Of a DNA stretch of 64,000 bases, positions 31,731 through 40,322 are shown piece after piece. The translations under genes and the position numbers were made by a program. Numbering within the stretch: the first letter of the stretch is position 1; each line of letters opens with the position of its first letter. The notes under the pieces were generated by a model. The model made no database searches. It was given only the letters and a program-made list of their open reading frames with translations, and was not told the origin of the DNA. Origin of the DNA: Conyzicola nivalis (GTDB lineage: Bacteria > Actinomycetota > Actinomycetes > Actinomycetales > Microbacteriaceae); the NCBI RefSeq assembly GCF_014639655.1, contig NZ_BMGB01000001.1:2186882-2250881 (forward strand), in the 5' to 3' direction.

Positions 31731-32736
31731 ACGTGACGACCACCTTGTCGGCCGCGCCGGGTGTGCCCGCGAGGGCGAGCGCCTGCTGCACGTCGGCGAA
31801 ATCGAACTCGTCGCTCACGATGAGGGCGAACTTCTCCCACTCGGCGACGATGTCCTTGGTCACCTCGAAGATCTCGGTCGGATAGCCCATCGACAGCACG
31901 ATATTCACCTCCGAACCTAGGACGGCGCCGAAGTCGACCGGCACCGGCTTCTTGTGCACCGCCACGATGCCGAGGGTGGCCCGGTGCTTCGCGGCCGCGA
32001 GGGCGGTGTCGATCACGACGCCGACGCCCGCCGCGTCGAGGTAGATGTCGGTGTCGGGGCGCGGGTGACCCATGGCGGTGGCGCCCGCGCCGTGCAGCTC
32101 GGTGAGGCGTTCGACGACGTTCTCCTCGGCGGAGTTGATCACCGCGTCGGCGCCGATGGCGAGCGCCTTCTCGAGCCGTGACGGGATCACGTCGACCACG
32201 ACGACGTGCCCGACGCCGCTGCGCTTGTAGCTGATGGCCGCGCCGAGACCGATCGGGCCGGCACCGAAGATCACGACCTTGTCGCCCGGCTTCGGCTGGG
32301 TGCGGTTGACGGCGTGACGCGCGACGGCCATCGGCTCGTTGAGCGCGGCCACGGCGAACGGGATGTGGTCGGGGATCACGGCCAGGCTGGTGCCGAGAAC
32401 CGCGTCGGGGATGAGTAGGAACTCCGAGAGGGCGCCGCCGGGGCCGCCGCTGCCGATCATTCCCTTGCGTGAGGCGATCGGGTTGATGACGACGTGGTCG
32501 CCGACACTGATGCCCGTGACATCCGCCCCCACCTGCGCCACCTCGCCGGCCGGTTCGTGTCCCAGGGGCGTCTCACCCTGCCGCGGCGGAATGCCGCCGA
32601 TAGAGATGTAGAACGTGTCGGACCCGCAGATGCCGCACGCGCGCATCCTGACGAGAACGTCGGTCGGGCCGACCTCGGGCGTGGGGACATCGACGACCGC
32701 GGTCGTTCCGACGCCGGTTACCTGTACTGATTTCAC
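31723..32736 (-). CDS. zinc-type medium-chain alcohol dehydrogenase
   Basis: A 337-residue MDR-superfamily dehydrogenase. Catalytic zinc ligands are visible in RACGICGSD and PLGHEPAGEV, and the Rossmann motif is IFGAGPIGLG. The structural-zinc lobe with four cysteines is missing (the corresponding stretch VINPIASRKGMIGSGGPGG has none), so it is a shorter, single-zinc type. The substrate is probably a secondary alcohol or polyol. The GTG start has a strong GGAGGT upstream. It is divergent from a TetR gene and likely controlled by it. Confidence 0.9.
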   Translation of the reverse strand: MKSVQVTGVGTTAVVDVPTPEVGPTDVLVRMRACGICGSDTFYISIGGIPPRQGETPLGHEPAGEVAQVGADVTGISVGDHVVINPIASRKGMIGSGGPGGALSEFLLIPDAVLGTSLAVIPDHIPFAVAALNEPMAVARHAVNRTQPKPGDKVVIFGAGPIGLGAAISYKRSGVGHVVVVDVIPSRLEKALAIGADAVINSAEENVVERLTELHGAGATAMGHPRPDTDIYLDAAGVGVVIDTALAAAKHRATLGIVAVHKKPVPVDFGAVLGSEVNIVLSMGYPTEIFEVTKDIVAEWEKFALIVSDEFDFADVQQALALAGTPGAADKVVVTFS

Positions 32737-32759
32737 TGGGGGACCTCCTGTAGGTAGCG

Positions 32760-32779
32760 ACCGGACATCGTTGTCCGGT
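32760..32779. promoter_or_regulatory. TetR-type operator between dehydrogenase and regulator
   Basis: A 20-bp inverted repeat ACCGGACA-TCGT-TGTCCGGT lies midway in the divergent intergenic region. It is immediately upstream of TAATAT (32782-32787), the presumed -10 of the tetR gene. Confidence 0.8.
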
Positions 32780-32793
32780 TCTAATATAGCTGG

Positions 32794-33345
32794 ATGACTA
32801 TTTCTCCGCGCGCCAACCGCGGGCCGAGCGCGGCACCCGAGAACCGGGCGGCGCTCATCGGGGCGGCGCGGATGATCTTCGCGACTCGGGGGCTCGACGC
32901 CCCGCTGAGCGCGGTCGCGAAAGAGGCCGGGGTCGGGCAGGGCAGCCTGTACCGGCACTTCCCCACCCGCTACAGCCTCGCGCTCGCGGTGTTCGAAGAG
33001 AACGCCGACGAGCTCGAAAGCATCGCCGCGCAGGAGGGCTCGACGCTGAGCGACGTGCTGCGGGCCATCACCGCGCAGGCGATCGTGTCGACCGCCTTCT
33101 TCGAGATGATCGAGATCGAGAAGACGGATGACGCGGGGCGGCACCTCATCGACCGGATCAGTTCCGTGGTCGAGTCGAAGCTGCCGGCGGCCCGCGCGGC
33201 CGGCCGGGTCGCCGACTGCATCACGACCGAGGACGTGCTGCTCGGCATCGCCATGCTCGCCGGCGCCCTCGCGAAGACGGTGCACGACGAGCGGCCGGCC
33301 GTGGCGACGCGCGTCTGGGTGCTGCTGCCGTTCGGGCCCGACTAG
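32794..33345 (+). CDS. TetR-family transcriptional regulator
   Basis: A 183-residue repressor with an N-terminal helix-turn-helix (ALIGAARMIFATRGLDAPLS, then AVAKEAGVGQGSLYRHFPTR) of the subgroup with the SLYRHFPTR signature. The C-terminal half is helical. TAATAT ends 6 nt before its ATG. It is divergent from the zinc dehydrogenase and separated from it by a perfect operator-like palindrome, so it probably represses both genes. Confidence 0.92.
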   Translation: MTISPRANRGPSAAPENRAALIGAARMIFATRGLDAPLSAVAKEAGVGQGSLYRHFPTRYSLALAVFEENADELESIAAQEGSTLSDVLRAITAQAIVSTAFFEMIEIEKTDDAGRHLIDRISSVVESKLPAARAAGRVADCITTEDVLLGIAMLAGALAKTVHDERPAVATRVWVLLPFGPD

Positions 33346-33463
33346 CGCCGGGTGCGCGCGGCTTGATGCGTGCGTGAGCCGGTTTCGGCGCGATGACGCG
33401 ACCGCGGCGGGCTCATTTCGCCGGAAGCGGCTCGCGCCGACTGCCGGAGGGCGGCCCCGCCGC

Positions 33464-35572
33464 TCAGCGCCGTGACCTCCACAGCAGCCAGACGAAGTAG
33501 GGCGCGCCGACGACGGCGGTGAGCAGCCCGGCCGGCAGTTGTGCGGGGGCGATCGCGGTGCGTCCGAGGGTGTCGGCGACGCAGACCAGGATCGCCCCGA
33601 GAAGCGCCGACAGCGGCAGCACGGCCGAATGGCGCGCGCCGACGAGCGCCCGCGCGGCGTGCGGCGCGACCAGTCCGACGAAGCCGATCGATCCGACCGC
33701 CGCGACCGCCGCCGCGGTGAGCACGACGCTCACCGCGAGCAGCCCGAGCCGGGCGGGGGCGATGCGGATGCCGAGCACCCGCGGGGTGTCGTCGTCGAAC
33801 GCGAGCAGGTCGAGCTCGCGGCGGGCGGATAGGAGCACCGGCAGGGCGAACACGAGCGCGATCGCGAGCGGCACGAGTTGCGGCAGGGTGCGTCCGTAGG
33901 TCGAGCCGGAGAGCCAGGTGAGCGCCTTCGCGCCGTTGTACGGGTCGGTCGCGATGATGAGCATGCTCACGCCCGCCGCGGCGGCCGCCGACACCCCGAG
34001 GCCGATGAGGATCAGCCGGTTGTTCGCGAACCCTCCGCGCGCGGCGAGTCCGAAGACGATGACCGCCGCGCCGACCGCGCCGATCAGGCCACCCCCGGTC
34101 ACGGCGACGAAGCTCGCGACGGGCCAGAGGGTGATGACGAACACGGCACCGAGGCCGGCCCCGCCGGTGACCCCGAGGATCGCGGGTTCCGCCAGCGGGT
34201 TGCGCGACACCGCCTGCACGACCGCGCCGGCGAGGGCGAAGGCGGCACCGGCGAGGGCCGCGGCGAACACCCGCGGGGCGCGCGTACCGAGCACGAAGTC
34301 GACGATGGGTCCCGACTGACCGGTGACCCAGTTGACGAGGTCGCCGCCGAGCAGCTTGGTGTCGCCGAGCAACAGCGACGCGACGACGACCACCACGAGC
34401 AGGACGGCGGCTATGCCCGAGAGCGTGATCCGGCGGCGGGTGGAGACGGTGCGCGAGCTCACGAGACCGCGACCCGCGGCTTCGGATGACGCGCGCATCC
34501 GTAGCGCCAAGGCGACGAGGAAGACCGCGCCGAAGATGGTGGTCACGACGCCGGTGGGCACCTCGACCCCGGCCGCTCCGCCGAACACGAGGCGCAGCAG
34601 AACGTCGGCACCGAGCACCACGATCACACCGAGGATCGCGGCTGCGGGGATGAGCAGGATGTGCCGTTGCATCCCTGGCACCTTGGCGGCAATGAGCCGC
34701 GCGATGGCAGGGGCGGCGAGACCCACGAAGCCGATCGGCCCGGCCACGTTGACGGCCGCGGCCGAAAGCACGATCGCCACGAGCACGCCGATGAGCTGGG
34801 CGCGGCGCACGTTCACGCCGAGCACGCTCGCGGTGTCGTCGCCGAGGGCGAGCAGGTCGAACCGGCGAGCGAATAGCAACGCCAGCACGGCGCCGACCAC
34901 GATCACGGGCCCGAAGGTCGAGACGACCGTCGATCCGTTCTGGCCGATGGTGCCCTGCCCCCAGGCATAGAGGCCGATCGTGCGCTCCGGGAACAACAGC
35001 AGCAGCACGGTCGTCGCCGAGCCGAGCGCGAGCGCGATGGCCGAACCGGCGAGAATGAGCCGGACCGTGCCGGTTTCGCGACCGGCGGACAGCGCCAGCA
35101 CGAGGGCGGCCGCCGCGAGGCCGCCGACGAAGGCGACCGCACCACTGGCCAGCAGCGGCAGGCTGAGCCCGAACACGGAGAAGGCGACGACCGCGAAATA
35201 GGCGCCCGCGTTGACCGCCAGGGTGTCGGGCGAGGCCAGGATGTTGCGCGCCACCGTCTGCAACAGCACACCCGCGACACCGAGCGCGACGCCGACGATG
35301 ACGCCGGCCATCAGGCGCGGAAGGCGCGAGGCGACCAGAATCGCGGTCGCCTGATCGTTGCCCGCTCCGGTGAGGGAGGCGAATAGATCGAGCGGCGAGA
35401 CGTCGGCCGATCCTTGGGTGATGTGCACGGCGCCGAGAACGACGGCGAGCACAACTCCTAGAGCGAGAAGGGCGACGGCGCCGAAGCGGATCGGGGGAAC
35501 CCGGTCCGCCAGGGCGCCGTCAGCGTTCTCAGGAGGTGAGAGAGTCGACGACCGAGTCAACGAAGAGGTCAA
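33464..35572 (-). CDS. fused double FecCD-type iron-siderophore ABC permease
   Basis: A roughly 702-residue membrane protein made of two consecutive BtuC/FecCD permease units (about 25-350 and 375-702), each with about ten membrane helices. The first unit has RLPRLMAGVIVGVALGVAG and AGPIGFVGLAAPAIARLIAA; the second has TRAPRVFAAALAGAAFALAG and GSIGFVGLVAPHAARAL. Usually these are two subunits; here one chain forms the whole pore. The start is a TTG at 35572 or 35560, inside the 3' end of the lipoprotein gene, with no ATG or GTG available. It is the last gene of the iron-uptake operon. Confidence 0.92.
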   Translation of the reverse strand: MTSSLTRSSTLSPPENADGALADRVPPIRFGAVALLALGVVLAVVLGAVHITQGSADVSPLDLFASLTGAGNDQATAILVASRLPRLMAGVIVGVALGVAGVLLQTVARNILASPDTLAVNAGAYFAVVAFSVFGLSLPLLASGAVAFVGGLAAAALVLALSAGRETGTVRLILAGSAIALALGSATTVLLLLFPERTIGLYAWGQGTIGQNGSTVVSTFGPVIVVGAVLALLFARRFDLLALGDDTASVLGVNVRRAQLIGVLVAIVLSAAAVNVAGPIGFVGLAAPAIARLIAAKVPGMQRHILLIPAAAILGVIVVLGADVLLRLVFGGAAGVEVPTGVVTTIFGAVFLVALALRMRASSEAAGRGLVSSRTVSTRRRITLSGIAAVLLVVVVVASLLLGDTKLLGGDLVNWVTGQSGPIVDFVLGTRAPRVFAAALAGAAFALAGAVVQAVSRNPLAEPAILGVTGGAGLGAVFVITLWPVASFVAVTGGGLIGAVGAAVIVFGLAARGGFANNRLILIGLGVSAAAAAGVSMLIIATDPYNGAKALTWLSGSTYGRTLPQLVPLAIALVFALPVLLSARRELDLLAFDDDTPRVLGIRIAPARLGLLAVSVVLTAAAVAAVGSIGFVGLVAPHAARALVGARHSAVLPLSALLGAILVCVADTLGRTAIAPAQLPAGLLTAVVGAPYFVWLLWRSRR

Positions 35573-36500
35573 TCGAGGCGGGTCCGCCGAACGGCCAGAT
35601 GCCGTCCGTCAGCGTGTACACGTCGCCGCTCTGCACGAACGGCAGCGAGGTCCAGATCGGGTTGGCGGCCAGCTCGTTGCTGTACACGGTGCCCTCCTGC
35701 GACCCGAGCACGAGGTACTTCACGTCGGCGGGCAGGGCGGTGAGTCCCTCGACGTCGGTCTCGCCGAGGCCGTAGTTCTCGTCGCCCTCGCCCTCCCAGG
35801 CGCTGACGAGGCCGAGCTGCTCGGCCACGTCGGTGAGCAGCGCGCCCTGGTAGAACGGTCGGATGGTGATGGCGCCGTTGTAGGCGTACGCGTCGTTGAG
35901 CGCGATCGCGGTGCCGTCGAGTCCGGCCTCCTCGATCGCGGCCTTGCCCTCGGCGATCTTCGCGTCGAGGTCGGCGAGAAGCGTCTCCGCCTCGTCTTCG
36001 GTGCCGGTGAGTGTGGCGATGTCGCCCAGGTTCTTCTCCATCTGGCCGATCGCATCGCTGGCGTCGGCGCCGCGCAGAACGAGAACCGGGGCGATCTCCT
36101 CGATCTGCGTGATGGCCGTCTCGGCCAGGTCGTTGGTGACGACGACGAGGTCGGGGGCGAGGCCGGCGATAGCGTCGACGCTCGGCTCGCCACGCATGCC
36201 CACGTCGGTGACCGTGTCATCCACGGGCGCAGCCTGCACGTAGTCGGTGTAGCCGGCGATGTCCGAGATGCCGGTGGGCATCACACCGAGCGACACGAGG
36301 CTCTCGGCCGCGTTCCACTCGAGGGCGACGACCTTGGTCGCCGGGCCGTCGAGCTCGATCGTCTCTCCGCGGTCGTCGACGACGCTGACGGTGGCGGCGC
36401 CCGAGTCGGTCTCGGTCGTGTCTTCGGTGGTTCCGCAGCCGGTGAGCACGAGCGCTGATGCCGCGACGAGCGACAGGACGGCGAGGGGCGATGTCTTCAT
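35529..36500 (-). CDS. iron-siderophore ABC transporter substrate-binding lipoprotein
   Basis: A 323-residue class III binding protein. A lipoprotein signal ends in the lipobox LTGC (Cys at about 22). The FecB/TroA-type fold follows: VVALEWNAAESLVSLGVMP, APDLVVVTNDL and YLVLGSQEG. It is anchored outside the membrane and delivers ferric siderophore to the permease. The ATG at 36500 lies 26 bp after the ATPase gene. Its stop overlaps the permease start by 32-44 bp. Confidence 0.94.
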   Translation of the reverse strand: MKTSPLAVLSLVAASALVLTGCGTTEDTTETDSGAATVSVVDDRGETIELDGPATKVVALEWNAAESLVSLGVMPTGISDIAGYTDYVQAAPVDDTVTDVGMRGEPSVDAIAGLAPDLVVVTNDLAETAITQIEEIAPVLVLRGADASDAIGQMEKNLGDIATLTGTEDEAETLLADLDAKIAEGKAAIEEAGLDGTAIALNDAYAYNGAITIRPFYQGALLTDVAEQLGLVSAWEGEGDENYGLGETDVEGLTALPADVKYLVLGSQEGTVYSNELAANPIWTSLPFVQSGDVYTLTDGIWPFGGPASIDLFVDSVVDSLTS

Positions 36501-36526
36501 GGTTTCCTTTTGGTGAATGGGCGATG

Positions 36527-37354
36527 CTAAGAAGTTCGGATGACACGGGCGGCACTGTTGTGCCGTCCCCTGGCGCGCGCCGTCACGTGACCCGTGGCGT
36601 CGTCGGTCTCGACGTCGACGCGGATGCCGTACACGGCGCTGAGCGTGTCGGAGACCAATACCTGCTGCGGGGTGCCGCTCGCGAGCACCCGCCCGCCGTC
36701 GAGCAGCACGACCACGTCGGCGAGCGCCGCGGCCTGGTCGAGGTCGTGCAGCACGACGCCCACGGTCACGCCGTGCTCGTCGGCGAGGTCGCGGATGAGG
36801 TCGAGCAGCTCGACCTGGTAGCGCAGGTCGAGGTAGGTCGTCGGCTCGTCGAGCAGCAGCACGTCGGTGTCCTGGGCGAGGCAGCACGCCAGCCAGACCC
36901 GCTGCAGTTGTCCGCCCGAGAGCTGGTCGACCTGCTTGTCGGCGAGGTCGGCGACCCCGGTCATCTCCATGGCGCGCGCCACGGAAGCCGCGCCGTTCTC
37001 GTCGCCGCGGACCCACCGGCCGCGGTGCGGGTGGCGTCCGAACTCCACGAGTTCGCGAACGCAGAGGCCGCTCGGTGTCGGTCGGCTCTGGGCGAGCAGC
37101 GTGACCCTGCGTGCGAAGTCGCGGTGGCTGAGCGCGAAGGCGTCCACCGTGTCATCCGTCGACCCTGCCGTCGGAGTCAGCACGACGCTTCCGGAGTCGG
37201 GCTTGTGCAGCCGGGCGAGCGCGCGAAGCAGCGTGGACTTGCCGCTGCCGTTCGGTCCGACCAGTGCGGTGACCTGTCCCGGCGCGAGGCTGATGCTCGC
37301 CGCGTGCACGACGGGAGTGCCGTGGTACGAGAGGGTGAGATCGGAACCACGCAT
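36527..37354 (-). CDS. iron-siderophore ABC transporter ATP-binding protein
   Basis: A 275-residue FecE/FepC-like ATPase: Walker A GPNGSGKST (about 33-41), Q-loop LLAQSRP, signature LSGGQLQRVWLA, Walker B VLLLDEPTTYLD and the H-loop (VVLHDLDQ). It powers the adjacent fused permease. It is the first gene of the operon; the ATG at 37354 lies 6 nt after TATAGT, implying a leaderless mRNA controlled by the overlapping iron box. Confidence 0.94.
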   Translation of the reverse strand: MRGSDLTLSYHGTPVVHAASISLAPGQVTALVGPNGSGKSTLLRALARLHKPDSGSVVLTPTAGSTDDTVDAFALSHRDFARRVTLLAQSRPTPSGLCVRELVEFGRHPHRGRWVRGDENGAASVARAMEMTGVADLADKQVDQLSGGQLQRVWLACCLAQDTDVLLLDEPTTYLDLRYQVELLDLIRDLADEHGVTVGVVLHDLDQAAALADVVVLLDGGRVLASGTPQQVLVSDTLSAVYGIRVDVETDDATGHVTARARGRHNSAARVIRTS

Positions 37355-37360
37355 CAGGCC

Positions 37361-37382
37361 ACTATAGGTGAGGCTTACCTTA
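37361..37382 (-). promoter_or_regulatory. iron box (DtxR/IdeR-type) over the siderophore-transport promoter
   Basis: ATAGGTGAGGCTTACCTTA (37364-37382) matches 15 of 19 positions of the DtxR/IdeR consensus TTAGGTTAGGCTAACCTAA. The minus-strand -10 TATAGT (37366-37361) abuts it, so iron-loaded repressor would block transcription of the three downstream genes. Confidence 0.88.
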
Positions 37383-37562
37383 CATGCCACTTTCCTGAGA
37401 AGACTGCTCGGCGAACGCCCTTCATCATCTTGCGACCGGAGTCAATGCCACCAGCCCAAATGGTGTCGGGCGCGCTCAGCGCTCATCATTGTTCACTCGG
37501 GTGCTAGCCGCCGTCGAACCCCGGCGTCGATTGCCCCGGCGAATCGAAAGCGAGACAGCCGA

Positions 37563-37706
37563 ATGTTCCGACTTCTCAAGTACGCCCCCATCATCATCCC
37601 CATGGTCTCCAAGGCCGTGAAGAGCCCGCAGGGCCAGCGCGCGCTGGCGAAGGTCAAGGCGAGCATTCAGGCCAAGCGCAACGGCTCCGCGGGCGGACGC
37701 CGCTAA
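37563..37706 (+). CDS. small basic hypothetical protein
   Basis: A 47-residue, strongly basic protein (MFRLLKYAPIIIPMVSKAVK, then Lys/Arg-rich tail). Family not recognised. A gene of this size could be chance, but the codon pattern is regular and it is followed 2 bp later by the zinc-ribbon gene, suggesting an operon. Confidence 0.55.
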   Translation: MFRLLKYAPIIIPMVSKAVKSPQGQRALAKVKASIQAKRNGSAGGRR

Positions 37707-37708
37707 CC

Positions 37709-37951
37709 GTGTTCCTCCTCTTCGGATCCCGCGTATCGCAGCAGATCGTCAACGTGGTCGCGTTCGTGTGCGGTTATTGCAACGTCGACGCTCCGCAGCA
37801 CGTGATCAAGTCGTCGAACAAGTTCACGCTGTTCTTCGTGCCGCTGTTCACCTTCTCGACCAAGTACCACAACGAGTGCACGAACTGCGGCGGGCGCACG
37901 GCGCTGACGCCCGAGCAGGTGCAGCACTCACTGCGGCTCGCCCGCAACTAG
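37709..37951 (+). CDS. small zinc-ribbon protein
   Basis: An 80-residue protein with two Cys pairs, CGYC at about 21-24 and CTNC at about 57-60, spaced as in zinc-ribbon domain 15 proteins, around a hydrophobic FFVPLFTF segment. Function unknown. GTG start at 37709, immediately after the preceding small gene. Confidence 0.8.
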   Translation: MFLLFGSRVSQQIVNVVAFVCGYCNVDAPQHVIKSSNKFTLFFVPLFTFSTKYHNECTNCGGRTALTPEQVQHSLRLARN

Positions 37952-37955
37952 CCCG

Positions 37956-39059
37956 CTACAGCGTCGCGGCCGCTGGGTCCCACGATTCCGGCAGCGGCGC
38001 GGGCCGTTCGACCGCAGAGGTCAGCGCCACGGTGGACTGCGTCTCGGCCGCTCGCTCTACCGCGAGCAGCACGTCGAGAACGTGCAGCGCCAGGGCGCCG
38101 CTGGCCCGCTCGGGCTCGCCGCCGCGGATGGCACGGGCGAGGTCGAGCACACCGGAACCCCGGCCGTGGACGGATCCCGTCGCAGTGAGCACGGTCGGTT
38201 CGTCCGAGCCGAACCGCCAGAGCCGGGAGTCTCCCTCGAACTTGTTCGGGTCGGGCAGCACGATGGTGCCGTTGGTGCCGCTGATCTCGACGAAGCCCAC
38301 GCGCCGCTGGGCGTCCTGGAAGCTGAAGGTCGACGACGCCGACTGCCCGCCCGCGAAGCCGATCAGCGCCGCATAGTGGGTGGGTACCTCCACCGCGAAG
38401 GTCGCGCCGGCTCGCGGCCCCGTGGCGATCGTGCGTTCGGAGTGTGAAGTCGACGAGACGGCGCTCACCCGGGCAGCAGCGCCGAACACGTGCACCAGGG
38501 TCGTCACGTAGTACGGTCCCATGTCGAAGAGTGGGCCGGCTCCCTTCGCGAACAGGAACTCGGGGTCGGGATGCCACGCGTTCGGTCCGCCCACCTGGAA
38601 CAGCGTGGTCGCGGTGAGCGGCTCGCCGATGTCGCCGCGGGCGATCGCGCGGAGGGCCGACTGGATGCCCGCGCCGAGCACGGTATCCGGCGCACACGCG
38701 ACCCGCAGCCCGGCCGCTCGGGCCGCCGCGAGAAGTTCGGCCCCCGACTCATGGTCGAGCGCGAGCGGCTTCTCGCTCCACACGTGTTTGCCCGCCGCGA
38801 CGATCCGCCTGCCCACCTCCGCGTGGGCGGCAGGGATGGTGAGGTTGACGACGACCTCCACCTCGTCGTGGGCGAGCAGCTGGTCGACGCTGCCGTGGCC
38901 GGGCACCCCGAACGCCTCGGCCTGCGCCCGCGCGCGGTCGAGGTCGAGGTCGGCGACGAACAGCACGCGCAGGTCGGGGAAGGCCGAAAGAGTCGCGAGG
39001 TAGTGGCCGCTGATGTAGCCGGCGCCGATCACCCCGACGCCGACGGGACCGCCGGTCAC
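37956..39059 (-). CDS. Gfo/Idh/MocA family oxidoreductase
   Basis: A 367-residue NAD(P)-dependent sugar/inositol dehydrogenase-type enzyme. The Rossmann motif is GVIGAGYISGHY near the N-terminus and the family signature EKPLALD (WSEKPLALDHESG) is clear; MGPYYVTTLVHVFG belongs to the C-terminal sheet domain. The GTG at 39059 overlaps the stop of the upstream isomerase-type gene by 4 bp, so the pair acts together, probably on a sugar or inositol derivative. Confidence 0.92.
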   Translation of the reverse strand: MTGGPVGVGVIGAGYISGHYLATLSAFPDLRVLFVADLDLDRARAQAEAFGVPGHGSVDQLLAHDEVEVVVNLTIPAAHAEVGRRIVAAGKHVWSEKPLALDHESGAELLAAARAAGLRVACAPDTVLGAGIQSALRAIARGDIGEPLTATTLFQVGGPNAWHPDPEFLFAKGAGPLFDMGPYYVTTLVHVFGAAARVSAVSSTSHSERTIATGPRAGATFAVEVPTHYAALIGFAGGQSASSTFSFQDAQRRVGFVEISGTNGTIVLPDPNKFEGDSRLWRFGSDEPTVLTATGSVHGRGSGVLDLARAIRGGEPERASGALALHVLDVLLAVERAAETQSTVALTSAVERPAPLPESWDPAAATL

Positions 39060-39796
39060 GAGTCGTTCTCCTTCAGCCACGCGAACGACTGGGCGATGCC
39101 CTCGAACACGTCGCCGGCATAGGCGTCGAACTCGATGACCCGCGTGGCCTGCGGCGCGGCGGCGAGCGCCCCTGCGACGTCGACCGCGCCTCCGCCCGCG
39201 GGCCGTTGCAACGACGTGTCGTCGCTCAGTGCACCGTCCTTCACGTGGATGAACCTCACCCGGTCGCCGAGAGTGCGCAGCAGTGCGGGGGTGTCAGCCC
39301 CGCCCACCGACGCCCAGAAGGTGTCGATCTCGAGCACGACGGAATCGTCGAGGCGGTCGACGAAGCCGAGCAACGCGTGGCGTCCGTCGATCTGGTTCGC
39401 GAGCTCCCATTGGTGGTTGTGGTACCCGAACGCGAGGCCGAAGCCGGCGGCCCTGGCGGTCAGCTCGTTGACGCGGTCGGCGGTCTTCGCTACGTCGTCG
39501 GCCGATCGCCAGCGCTCGGTCGGCACCAGGGGGTCGATGACCGTGCCGATGCCGAGACGCACCGCCGCCTCGAAGTAGCGGTCCGGTTCATCCGAATCGA
39601 TGACGGCCGCATGGCCGGACGGCGCCGAGATTCCGGAGGCGGAGAACGCCCGCTCGTAGTCGTCGACGCGCTCGGCGAAGCCGTACGGTTCGACGTTACG
39701 CAGTCCGATCTCGGCGAGTCTCGCGACGGCGCCCTGCAGGTCGGCGGCGATCGCGTCGCGCACGCTGTAGAGCTGGACAGATACGGTCGGGGTCAT
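39056..39796 (-). CDS. sugar phosphate isomerase/epimerase family (xylose isomerase-like TIM barrel)
   Basis: A 246-residue AP-endonuclease-2/xylose-isomerase-like TIM barrel: VSVQLYSVRDAIAADLQGAV, ARAAGFGLAFGYHNHQWEL (metal-binding His/Glu), VVLEIDTFWASVGG and RVRFIHVKDG. These are the metal-ligand strands of the fold. The substrate is unknown. It is co-translated with the downstream Gfo/Idh/MocA dehydrogenase, a pairing common in carbohydrate catabolism. Confidence 0.92.
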   Translation of the reverse strand: MTPTVSVQLYSVRDAIAADLQGAVARLAEIGLRNVEPYGFAERVDDYERAFSASGISAPSGHAAVIDSDEPDRYFEAAVRLGIGTVIDPLVPTERWRSADDVAKTADRVNELTARAAGFGLAFGYHNHQWELANQIDGRHALLGFVDRLDDSVVLEIDTFWASVGGADTPALLRTLGDRVRFIHVKDGALSDDTSLQRPAGGGAVDVAGALAAAPQATRVIEFDAYAGDVFEGIAQSFAWLKENDS

Positions 39797-39859
39797 TCGA
39801 TGCTCCCTCGTTCGATGGTCTGCCCAACACGATAGCGACGAGGCCGGGGCTCGGCCCGG

Positions 39860-40267
39860 CTAGTTTGCGGGGAGCAGTTCGGCCAGCAGTTTCTCGATGC
39901 GCGCCTTGATGTCGTCGCGGATCGGACGCACCTCCTCGATGGACTTGCCCTTGGGGTCGACGAGCTCCCAGTCTTCGTAGCGCTTGCCGGGGAAGATCGG
40001 GCAGACGTCGCCGCAGCCCATCGTGATGACGACGTCGGAGTCGCGCACCTGCTCGGTCGTCATCAGCTGCGGGAGCCCAACGCTGATGTCGATGCCCTCC
40101 TCGGCCATCGCCGCGATGGCCATCGGGTTGATCTGGTCTCCGGGCTCGGAACCACCGGAGCGCACCTCGACGGCGCCCCCGGAAAGGGCGCGCATGTAGC
40201 CGGCGGCCATCTGCGAACGTCCCGCGTTGTGGATGCAGACGAAGAGAACGGTGGGCTTGTCGGTCAT
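39860..40267 (-). CDS. arsC: arsenate reductase, low-molecular-weight phosphatase type
   Basis: A 135-residue ArsC of the LMW-PTP fold. The active-site loop CIHNAGRS has Cys11 and Arg17; MGCGDVCP supplies the resolving cysteines and the Asp-containing segment is DDIKARI. In actinobacteria such enzymes use mycothiol or thioredoxin to reduce arsenate. A CATAGA-N6-TCTATG operator lies just upstream (40299-40316), so it has its own ArsR-controlled promoter. Confidence 0.93.
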   Translation of the reverse strand: MTDKPTVLFVCIHNAGRSQMAAGYMRALSGGAVEVRSGGSEPGDQINPMAIAAMAEEGIDISVGLPQLMTTEQVRDSDVVITMGCGDVCPIFPGKRYEDWELVDPKGKSIEEVRPIRDDIKARIEKLLAELLPAN

Positions 40268-40298
40268 GGGGGGCTTCCTCGCTATCGGTTACCAGAAG

Positions 40299-40316
40299 CA
40301 TAGACGACGATCTATG
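40299..40316 (-). promoter_or_regulatory. ars operator upstream of arsC
   Basis: CATAGA-CGACGA-TCTATG, a perfect 6+6 inverted repeat, 32 bp upstream of the arsC ATG. Half-sites and spacing are identical to the operator at 41229-41246. Confidence 0.85.
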
Positions 40317-40322
40317 GGTTGA

